Shown one piece after another: positions 7,405 to 12,663 of a stretch of 12,663 bases of DNA; positions within the stretch are counted from its first letter, which is position 1; every line of letters begins with the position of its first letter. The notes beneath the pieces are model-generated. The model had not been told where the DNA came from and did not search any database. It saw only the letters and a program-made list of their open reading frames with translations. Source of the DNA: Ruminococcaceae bacterium UBA5579 (GTDB lineage: Bacteria; Bacillota; Clostridia; Oscillospirales; Ruminococcaceae); assembly GCA_002425305.1 (NCBI GenBank), contig DILZ01000097.1:26406-39068 (forward strand). The letters are read 5' to 3'. Both the position numbers and the translations under genes were made by a program.

Positions 7405-7434
7405 ATGCGTAAGTTTGCGTATTGCGCCAAATAA
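7405..7434 (+). CDS. Possible nine-residue leader peptide, or recombinase N-terminal vestige
   Basis: The ATG at 7405 has a good ribosome site (GAAAGGTGA, 5 bases upstream) and encodes MRKFAYCAK before TAA. It is in the same frame as the recombinase-like gene that starts at 7489/7504, and no further stop lies between. The peptide resembles the first strand of serine recombinases (KFAYCRVS), which suggests a leftover start of a lost catalytic domain. It could equally be a chance leader peptide. Confidence 0.3.
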   Translation: MRKFAYCAK

Positions 7435-7503
7435 ATTATAGGGAGGGGCAGGAGTATATTCGATTTTCAGTTTTTCGGATATGAAGCCTTGCCGAATAAA
7501 AGT

Positions 7504-9084
7504 ATGGATAAGTGGTTGATTGTACGTGTTTTCTTGAAAATGGCAGAAAGGAAATTGCTTAATAGCAATGAGTTTAACAGGATTATGCAGATTTTCTTTG
7601 GCGAGGATAAATCGGAAAGCTGTTTTTGTTTTCTGGATGAAGGAGATATTGATTCAGGGAATGACACGGAAACTATTCAAAACGAACACGATCTCGATAA
7701 TCCGCAAGAGGAGGGCAACAAGAGCGAGAATGTTTCAGAGCCAAGGCAAAATCTGCGTTTAACAAAAAAGATGTTTGGTTGGACAAGGGCTGTAAACGGC
7801 GAATACATTCTTAACGAGAATGAAGCCTACTATTATAAGATGGCTATAAATATGGCTTCTATTGGCATTGATTTCAAAACGATAGCTGACGGCTTGTTCC
7901 TTATGGGAGCAAGATCAAAAAACAACAAGAAAATTTCCACTTCGGAATGGAAAAGATTGTGTTTGTCGGAGCATTCGTATGGTGGAGCGTTTGTGCATAA
8001 AAGTGAAATAAATCCCCAAATACAAAAGAAAATGAACCTTCCCAAGGATGAGTGGAGCTTTCTGGAAAACGCTTTGCCGCCGATTACGGATAAAAAGCAG
8101 TGGGAGGAAATGAATAGAATGATAGGTCTTTTCGACAATGCAAATTATTTTAAGTCGTGTTCAAATAAGAAAAGTCCTTTCCATGGGAAACTTATATGCG
8201 GAAAATGCGGTGAAAAATATCTCAGATTTTATGCTCCGAAACGCATAAAGAAAGATGATAAAGATAAAAAGAAAATAAATATTGCAATATGGAAATGTAA
8301 AAATGCATTCAAGGGAGGCACGGGTTGTGGCAATATGAAACTAAATGAAAATGAGTTGGTAAAACAGTTTGAAGTTGAATGTAGTTCTACTATCGGAATA
8401 CTGTTTAGCAGTGACGAAGATTTGATTGACAAATGCTGGAAACCAATAGAAAGAATATCAAAGGAAAATCTACTTGATAAAAAATATATTACGTGGTGTG
8501 AAAAATTGAAACAACAAAAGGAGCTTAAAAATTTTATGTTTTATAAGCTGAAAAACAGAACGATAACCGATTCTGTCTACAAAGAAATATGTGCCGATGC
8601 CGATAGGGAAATAGATAGATTGACATATAAAATTGCAAATTATAATGCAGTGAAGTCTGCGCATATGGACGGAGAAAAACTTGCGAAAATCAAAGAATTC
8701 TTGTCAATCGACTTGATAAAAAGATATAAAAATATTGCGATTGCTCATTTGATTGACTATATAACTATCAATGAAAATGGATATCATAAGATACTCTTTA
8801 ACAAGTCGGTTTTACGCCAAACAAAGGTTTTGGAGTGGGGTATGAATGTAATTGACGGCAGTTGGCATATGCAATACGATAGCCGAGAAAAGATTAGGAA
8901 AATAAATCTGCAAAAAGAGAATCTGTTGAGATTGATCGCTCAAGACGGCGGTTTGAGTTTTCGTGAATACGCGGAAAAGCTCAAATGCAGTAAGAATGAA
9001 GTAACAGCAAGGGTACGGGCGTTAATTAAACAGGGGTACATAAAAAGAGATGAGGACAAAAAATTAGTTGTAATAAAGGAATGA
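7504..9084 (+). CDS. Large-serine-recombinase paralogue without catalytic domain, with SHOCT-like N-terminus
   Basis: This 526-residue protein (from ATG 7504) has no resolvase domain and so no nucleophilic serine. Residues 1-36 form a short helical SHOCT-like domain (LIVRVF...LLNSNEFNRIM). An acidic linker follows to about 80. Then come the DNA-binding 'Recombinase' domain (about 85-210, from FGWTRAVNGEY), an intact zinc ribbon (Cys232, 235, 265, 275), a helical/coiled-coil region with basic patches, and a C-terminal winged helix (about 466-526, LLRLIAQDGGLSFREYAEKL). The last four parts align with the complete recombinase at 9398-11242. It should bind DNA but cannot cut it, so it may be a partner, competitor or directionality factor. 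ATG 7504 is preferred because MDK-LI aligns with the small protein at 9289; an in-frame TTG lies at 7489. Neither has a good ribosome site at normal distance, though GGGAGGGGCAGGAG lies further up at 7441-7454. Confidence 0.85.
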   Translation: MDKWLIVRVFLKMAERKLLNSNEFNRIMQIFFGEDKSESCFCFLDEGDIDSGNDTETIQNEHDLDNPQEEGNKSENVSEPRQNLRLTKKMFGWTRAVNGEYILNENEAYYYKMAINMASIGIDFKTIADGLFLMGARSKNNKKISTSEWKRLCLSEHSYGGAFVHKSEINPQIQKKMNLPKDEWSFLENALPPITDKKQWEEMNRMIGLFDNANYFKSCSNKKSPFHGKLICGKCGEKYLRFYAPKRIKKDDKDKKKINIAIWKCKNAFKGGTGCGNMKLNENELVKQFEVECSSTIGILFSSDEDLIDKCWKPIERISKENLLDKKYITWCEKLKQQKELKNFMFYKLKNRTITDSVYKEICADADREIDRLTYKIANYNAVKSAHMDGEKLAKIKEFLSIDLIKRYKNIAIAHLIDYITINENGYHKILFNKSVLRQTKVLEWGMNVIDGSWHMQYDSREKIRKINLQKENLLRLIAQDGGLSFREYAEKLKCSKNEVTARVRALIKQGYIKRDEDKKLVVIKE

Positions 9085-9177
9085 ACGGGCAAGTTCTAAG
9101 TTCTGTTGCCGTCAAGGCATTGTGCTATACGGGAAAAGGACTTCATAAAATAAGATAAACAACGAGAGGAGGTAGGC

Positions 9178-9240
9178 TTGCGAATATATCCGCCTTTGAA
9201 AATTTCACACAAATTTCAAAATTCCCATATTGAAATTTAG
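9178..9240 (+). CDS. Possible 20-residue leader peptide (weak)
   Basis: A TTG at 9178 has the best Shine-Dalgarno sequence of the region (AGGAGGT, 9167-9173, 4 bases upstream) and opens a 20-codon frame ending in TAG. The product (MRIYPPLK start) is not recognised. Its sequence coincides with the inverted repeats at 9195-9238, so translation here, if real, could be regulatory. A chance frame is quite possible. Confidence 0.22.
   Translation: MRIYPPLKISHKFQNSHIEI
9195..9238. repeat. Triple AAATTTCAA-type inverted repeats upstream of the recombinase operon
   Basis: AAATTTCAA (9211-9219) and TTGAAATTT (9230-9238) are perfect 9-bp reverse complements 10 bases apart. A third, slightly altered copy TTTGAAAATTT (9195-9205) pairs with 9211-9220 across CACAC. 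No U-run follows, so it is not a terminator. Arrangement and position, 50 bp before the small gene at 9289, suit an operator, or binding half-sites of a recombinase. Confidence 0.5.
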
Positions 9241-9288
9241 CTGAAACGGCGTTACAGTAGGTATAGGTATAAATGCAAGCCAAGATTT

Positions 9289-9408
9289 ATGGATAGTAAG
9301 CTGATGATTGAGATATTTAATAATTTATATCAAATGGGTCTGATTAGTTCGGATGAATACAATATACTTATGGAAATGCTGATGGAGGGCAGTGGAGATG
9401 TTATATAA
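9289..9408 (+). CDS. 39-residue SHOCT-like protein, coupled to the recombinase
   Basis: The small protein begins MDSKLMIEIF and contains LYQMGLISSDEYNILMEML, a SHOCT-like helix-turn-helix pattern (LY..GLI..DEY). It aligns without gaps over most of its length with the N-terminus of the catalysis-deficient recombinase at 7504 (MDxxLI..F...L.SxEyN.iM). This shared family, plus the overlap of its last 11 bases with the downstream recombinase ATG in another frame, supports it as real. SHOCT domains are thought to mediate protein-protein contacts, so it may bind the recombinase. Its own ribosome site is weak. Translation past it would bring ribosomes to the GGAGGG at 9384-9389, inside its coding sequence, that serves the recombinase. 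It is too short to be called by most gene finders. Confidence 0.6.
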   Translation: MDSKLMIEIFNNLYQMGLISSDEYNILMEMLMEGSGDVI

Positions 9409-11242
9409 TGAACAGCAGGAAATGAATAAGCACTACAAGGTAGCTATATATAACAGGTGCAGTACCGACGACGAGAAACAGGCAAACGCTTTGGAATTAC
9501 AAGCAAAGCAGAGCAGAGAGTTATGTCTTAACAGAGGTTGGACGGTTATCAATCAATATGTGGAGGCTGTCAGCGGCACGACAACAAAAGGGCGTACCGA
9601 ATATATGCAGATGTTAGAGGACATGAAAACGGATAAATGGGAGGTTCTTGTCATCAAGAGCCTTGACAGACTTATGCGCAATAACGGAGATTGGTATAAG
9701 TTTCTGGATGCTATGGCAACCAATCGCAAGAAACTGTTTATCTATATGGAGAATAAGTTCTTTGATATGGGACGTGACGGTTTTCTATCGGGAATACAAG
9801 TAGCTATGAACGCGGAATTCTCAAGAAACTTGTCTGCGAAGATAAAGAACAGCCACAGATACAGACAGGAACATAAGAGCGGCTTAAACATCACAAGGGA
9901 TATATACGGTTGGACAAAGATTGCAAAAGACAAATACGAGCTTAACGAAGAGGAGGCAAAGTATTATAGAATTGCAATGCAGTTGGCAAGAGAGGGGCTT
10001 GGATTTTATGAAATATCAATAAAGCTGTACAATATGGGAGCGAGGACAGCGGACGGGAAAAAGATAGACGGCACGGTCTGGAAAAACAGATGTTTATCCG
10101 AAAGGAGCTACGGTACTGTTATTCTGCATAAGACAGAAATGAATTTCGACATACATAAAAGAGAGGATGTACCCAAAGAAGAATGGGTATATGTCGAAAA
10201 CGCCTTGCCTCCGATAGTCACAAAGGAAGAATGGGAGCAGACAAGGGCGGTCATAATGGCTAGGAGCAAGACTGACAATCCGACACCGTATGCAATTGGT
10301 AAATATCCGCTTTCGGGAAAGATATTCTGTGGTCATTGCGGCGCAAAATATCATAGGTTTTTATCAAGGCGCAGTGGTAAGGATAAGGTAATCATCTGGA
10401 AATGTGCAAGCGCATACAAGAACGGCAGGAACAAGGAAAAAACCGAGTTGGCTTGTCTGAATGAAAATGTTGAAGAAAAAAAGCTCTTGGAATTGGTGGA
10501 AAAGACAAGTGAAGAATATCTGGGAGATCTATTCGGCAGTGAAGATAACATCGTTGACAAGTGTTTAAAGCTGATAAGGCAGATGTTGAATAAAAACAAC
10601 TCGTCAAAAAAAATCGACTCCTTAAAGAAAGAGTTGCGTAAGCAAGAAAATAAAAAAGATAGGTTGTATGAAAAGCTGATGGATGGGGTAATAGATGATG
10701 AAAACTTCAAAAAATACAGCAAGGACGTAGAAACGAAGATAGAAAGTCTTAAAACGGAAATCAGCTTAATTAAGGTAAACAGTGCCGCTTTAGATATAAA
10801 CGAACAGAGATTGTTAAAAATCAAGGAGACCATAGAGAACGGCGAGCTGATAAAGCGAGCTAAAGGAAAATGTCTGCTTAATATGATTGAAAAAATCATA
10901 GTAAATCCCAATGCCACAATAACAATATACTATAATAAATATAAGCTGTTGGGCTTGGTAGAGTTTATCAATTTGGGAAAGGACGACGAAGAGGAATACA
11001 AGACAACAGTCGAATATGACGGTCATAGGAGCTTAAAGGAGAGGACAAACGATGAGAAAAGAAAACTATTAGAGGAAATAAGAAAAGAAGGAAGGCGGTC
11101 ATACGCTCAATACGGAAAGCTGTTGGGTATCAGTAAAATTGATGTTGGTGCACGAATGAAAGAGCTGTTTAACAGAGGGTGCATAAGCAGAAATGAATTT
11201 GGAGAACTTTCTGTGATAAAAGATTGGACGGACGAATGGTAA
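9398..11242 (+). CDS. Large serine recombinase, complete
   Basis: This enzyme catalyses site-specific integration/excision through a 5'-phosphoserine link. From ATG 9398 it has 614 residues: a resolvase domain (about 1-150) with Y-N-R-C-S (nucleophile Ser22), G-R at 65-66 and SLDRLMRN with Arg91 and Arg94; a Recombinase domain (about 165-285); a zinc ribbon (Cys311, 314, 336, 353); a lysine/glutamate-rich coiled coil (about 385-460); and a C-terminal winged helix (about 555-612). Length and order fit TndX/SpoIVCA-like recombinases. GGAGGG lies 8 bases before ATG 9398; an in-frame GTG at 9392 is less likely. It overlaps the SHOCT-like gene by 11 bases, which suggests translational coupling. 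It ends about 75 bp from the point where dpaB is broken, as expected for the recombinase of an element inserted there. Confidence 0.95.
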   Translation: MLYNEQQEMNKHYKVAIYNRCSTDDEKQANALELQAKQSRELCLNRGWTVINQYVEAVSGTTTKGRTEYMQMLEDMKTDKWEVLVIKSLDRLMRNNGDWYKFLDAMATNRKKLFIYMENKFFDMGRDGFLSGIQVAMNAEFSRNLSAKIKNSHRYRQEHKSGLNITRDIYGWTKIAKDKYELNEEEAKYYRIAMQLAREGLGFYEISIKLYNMGARTADGKKIDGTVWKNRCLSERSYGTVILHKTEMNFDIHKREDVPKEEWVYVENALPPIVTKEEWEQTRAVIMARSKTDNPTPYAIGKYPLSGKIFCGHCGAKYHRFLSRRSGKDKVIIWKCASAYKNGRNKEKTELACLNENVEEKKLLELVEKTSEEYLGDLFGSEDNIVDKCLKLIRQMLNKNNSSKKIDSLKKELRKQENKKDRLYEKLMDGVIDDENFKKYSKDVETKIESLKTEISLIKVNSAALDINEQRLLKIKETIENGELIKRAKGKCLLNMIEKIIVNPNATITIYYNKYKLLGLVEFINLGKDDEEEYKTTVEYDGHRSLKERTNDEKRKLLEEIRKEGRRSYAQYGKLLGISKIDVGARMKELFNRGCISRNEFGELSVIKDWTDEW

Positions 11243-11247
11243 AAATG

Positions 11248-11282
11248 AGGAGATACACCCAAAGGGGTTGTATCTCCTTTTT
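11248..11282. terminator. Bidirectional rho-independent terminator between the recombinase and dpaB
   Basis: AGGAGATACAcCC (11248-11260) pairs with GGtTGTATCTCCT (11266-11278) over 12 of 13 positions around a 5-nt loop. It is followed by TTTTT on the plus strand and, read in the other direction, by TCATTTTTA. It ends the recombinase transcript 6 bases after its stop codon and should also stop the truncated dpaAB transcript coming from the right. Confidence 0.88.
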
Positions 11283-11284
11283 GT

Positions 11285-11345
11285 ATGTGCTATAATGAAT
11301 TTAGAGGCACATCAGCCCGAAACAGGCGTATCAACTATTCCTAAC
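11285..11345. other. Putative attachment-site junction (element/dpaB)
   Basis: The dpaB reading frame matches its family up to Val116 (codon 11321-11323). The next bases encode Ser-Gly-stop, and homology is lost, so the crossover lies at or shortly before this point. On the element side, ATGTGC (11285-11290) and GCACAT (11307-11312) form a perfect 6-bp inverted repeat with a 16-bp spacer, the kind of imperfect dyad that serine recombinases bind. The exact core cannot be defined without the other end. Confidence 0.5.
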
Positions 11346-11668
11346 GCGAGCTTTGCAAGCGTGTTTCCCGTGCAAGGCGCGACCACCAACACATCGAACA
11401 TCTTTTGGGGACCTATCGGCTCTGTCGCGGTGATATCGTGCAGGACGGTTTTGCCCGTTATCTCGTACAGCCGCGCGGCGTTTTGCTGAGCCGTTCCAAA
11501 GCGCGTATCAAGTGAATACGCGCTTTGCGACATTATCGGAGTGACCTCGCAGCCCAACGCAACAAGCTCCTCGATCTCCGCAAACGCCTTCTCGAACGTG
11601 CAGAACGATCCGCACACCGCAAAGCCCACCTTAAGCCCCGAAAGCTTATCTATATCATTCATTCGCAT
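11312..11668 (-). pseudogene. dpaB: dpaB (spoVFB), dipicolinate synthase subunit B, 5' part only
   Basis: DpaB is the flavoprotein-like partner of DpaA in dipicolinate synthesis from a lysine-pathway intermediate, in the mother cell during sporulation. The 118-residue product has the typical start GFAVCGSFCTFEKA (about 15-28) and the conserved APCTGNTLAKLA...DTPV, then ends abruptly in Ser-Gly-stop. As I recall the B. subtilis protein, it has about 200 residues and continues after the equivalent of DTPV with MAAKATIRNNRPVV and a C-terminal FGQDDP segment. Those roughly 84 residues are absent here. It overlaps the end of dpaA by 14 bases; AGAAAGGA precedes ATG 11668, with a second ATG 6 bases on. 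It is probably an interrupted gene that can be restored by excision, rather than plain decay, because the remaining frame is undamaged. Confidence 0.9.
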
Positions 11669-12497
11669 CTATCCTTTCTGCCTCCTCAATAACGGCACGC
11701 GCGATATACTCGCCCGCCGACCTTGGAGAATACTTTCCGGGCAGACCGCCCGCGTAAATGTATTTAATGCTATAACGGTTCGCAAACGTTTCCCAAGGCT
11801 GGCGCGGCAATGTCGCAAGCTCCTCGAAAACAGAGGTTTGGCGCATTTTTGAAAACATCTCCTCGCCGAATATCGGCGCGGGTACGGTGTTTGCCGTAAA
11901 ATCAAAATCGGGCAGTGCCCGGGACAATTCCTCAAGCGGTATCGCCGAATAGCCGTTCAGCTTAAAAAGCTCACGTTTAGCGTGATTTCTCGCGGCAAAC
12001 GTCACCGCTGCTCCGCACGCGCGGAGCCGTTCGGCAAGGAAAACCGCTATCCGACCGCTGCCCGTTACCAATATCCGAGAGCCAAGCAGCGAGCCGTCCG
12101 TGCTTTGCGAAAGCAGACAGAGCGCCGCCTCGGCAGTAAGCGCGGCGTTTTGCAGCGTAAGGGCTTCGTTTGCGAAATAGTTTACGAATTTGCAGCCGAG
12201 TCTTGCACACATCTCCGTCACAGCGGGAGCTTCCCCGCCCGCGAAAACGACCGTGTGCTCGTCCGCGTATCCCTTTGTTTTTTCACTCAACTCATCAAAC
12301 GTAAGCGGACTTTGGTCGTCCGGCGAATACACCGTACTGCCGTCCTTCGAGAGCGGCAGCGGGAGAATGATCGCGTCGAAACAGCCATCGGGCGCGGAAG
12401 GCTCTTCCCCGCCGAAATATGATATCTCGTGTTTTTCGGCAAGCTTTTTCGCCGCGTATCCCATTCTGGCGTCGCCGCCTACAAACATTATTCTCAT
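11655..12497 (-). CDS. dpaA: dpaA (spoVFA), dipicolinate synthase subunit A
   Basis: This 280-residue protein is the oxidoreductase-like subunit of dipicolinate synthase, which makes the calcium-binding spore-core solute dipicolinic acid. Seen: N-terminal FVGGDARM (about 5-12), the substrate-region motif DAIILPLPLS, a Rossmann nucleotide-binding segment ILVTGSGRIAVFLAERL with the following FAARN (about 140-165), and the C-terminal GGLPGKYSPRSAGE. These match SpoVFA family members throughout and the length is normal. The ribosome site GGAGG (12505-12509) lies 7 bases before ATG 12497. Translation is coupled to dpaB by a 14-base overlap. The gene is intact, GC-richer than the element to its left, and would normally be induced in the late mother cell. 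Confidence 0.94.
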   Translation of the reverse strand: MRIMFVGGDARMGYAAKKLAEKHEISYFGGEEPSAPDGCFDAIILPLPLSKDGSTVYSPDDQSPLTFDELSEKTKGYADEHTVVFAGGEAPAVTEMCARLGCKFVNYFANEALTLQNAALTAEAALCLLSQSTDGSLLGSRILVTGSGRIAVFLAERLRACGAAVTFAARNHAKRELFKLNGYSAIPLEELSRALPDFDFTANTVPAPIFGEEMFSKMRQTSVFEELATLPRQPWETFANRYSIKYIYAGGLPGKYSPRSAGEYIARAVIEEAERIDANE

Positions 12498-12526
12498 ATC
12501 TAAACCTCCGTAGCGTTTGATACTCC

Positions 12527-12554
12527 ATTATATGCGCAACGCGCGTTTAGGTTA
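12527..12554 (-). promoter_or_regulatory. Candidate promoter of dpaA
   Basis: Read on the minus strand, TATAAT (12527-12532) is preceded by TTAACC at 17 bp (four of six matches to TTGACA). The same place reads CATATAAT, which resembles the -10 of the mother-cell factor sigma-E (CATACAAT), but I see no convincing matching -35. Which sigma factor uses it is open. Confidence 0.4.
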
Positions 12555-12663
12555 ACTGCGCCGGCTTCGCCGTTTCTGTTTGCCGCACCGCAGAAGCCGC
12601 AGAAGCCCGCAAAACACCGGGACAGGCCGCCTTAACTCATACCTTTCTGTATATAACACGATG
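12555..12663. other. GC-rich edge sequence, unassigned
   Basis: The stretch contains two adjacent TTCTGCGG copies (minus strand) and a small CGGC/GCCG dyad near 12561-12573. A minus-strand frame is open from the edge to TAA at 12552-12554, encoding an arginine-rich tail that I do not recognise. It could be the end of an upstream gene or chance. Confidence 0.3.

Larger units (their letters stand above)
7358..11320. mobile_element. Right end of a recombinase-bearing element inserted in dpaB (left limit unknown)
   Basis: Homology of dpaB ends at 11321, and the DNA to the left carries a large serine recombinase. These sequences (7358-11320) are the minimum that can be assigned to the element. 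It may extend left through the methyltransferase and LRR genes and beyond position 1, since the missing dpaB 3' half (expected on the minus strand at the other end) is not found in the window. The recombinase genes are visibly more AT-rich than dpaA/dpaB. The closest model is skin, a recombinase-bearing element in sigK that is excised during sporulation. Confidence 0.6.

Noticed and set aside
9106..9131. TTGCCG...TATACG as promoter of the recombinase operon
   Set aside because: The spacer is only 14 bp; the extended -10 TGCTATAC is suggestive but not enough.
11268..11296. TTGTAT-17-TGCTATAAT promoter on the plus strand running antisense into dpaB
   Set aside because: The -35 lies in the terminator stem and is weak, and no plus-strand gene follows; a chance extended -10 is more likely, though antisense RNA cannot be excluded.
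11312..12528. Plus-strand frames over dpaA/dpaB
   Set aside because: Shadows of the GC-rich minus-strand genes.
12552..12663. Minus-strand open frame at the right edge as a real gene end
   Set aside because: Arginine-rich, repeat-derived sequence with no recognisable family; cannot be supported from 110 bases.

Overview
The window looks like a chromosomal segment from a spore-forming, anaerobic clostridial Firmicute, probably a gut Oscillospiraceae/Ruminococcus-type organism. The evidence is dipicolinate synthase genes (needed only by endospore formers), BspA-like leucine-rich-repeat lipoproteins of the gut-clostridial type ending in YKGKTY caps, a zinc-ribbon/SHOCT membrane protein, strong Shine-Dalgarno sites, and moderate-to-low GC. 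The taxon is inferred from protein style, not from a marker gene.

Layout. (1) 64-4920, plus strand: a strong sigma-A-type promoter, then a zinc-ribbon/membrane/SHOCT gene split by an in-frame amber codon (139-204 plus 247-1176), then two tandem BspA-like LRR lipoproteins (1210-3441 and 3466-4920) that share an almost identical signal peptide. Gaps are short and no terminator lies between them, so this is probably one operon. (2) 4917-6043: a second strong promoter, a hairpin with a U-tract that ends the LRR operon but also lies inside the leader of the next gene, a beta-class DNA methyltransferase closely resembling M.PvuII, and a strong terminator. No restriction enzyme is next to it. (3) 6044-7488: about 1.4 kb without a convincing gene. 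It holds several dyads and, at 6855-7330, a degenerate tandem array with a period of about 79 bp. (4) 7504-11242, plus strand: a recombinase module. It has a large-serine-recombinase paralogue with no catalytic domain but an N-terminal SHOCT-like domain, a free-standing 39-residue homologue of that domain (9289-9408), and overlapping it a complete large serine recombinase (9398-11242). (5) 11248-12663: a bidirectional terminator, then on the minus strand the 5' part of dpaB (spoVFB) and an intact dpaA (spoVFA).

Main point. DpaB is cut off right after its conserved DTPV segment, about 116 residues into a protein of about 200. The DNA that replaces its 3' half carries the serine recombinase, which ends about 75 bp from the break. 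The sporulation gene dpaB therefore appears to be interrupted by a mobile element, in the manner of skin in sigK. If excision is developmentally controlled, it would rebuild dpaB in the mother cell, where dipicolinate is made. The 3' half of dpaB is not visible in this window, so the left end of the element would lie beyond position 1, or the 3' half has been lost. The second recombinase without a catalytic domain and the small SHOCT-like protein are candidates for partner or directionality factors of this switch.
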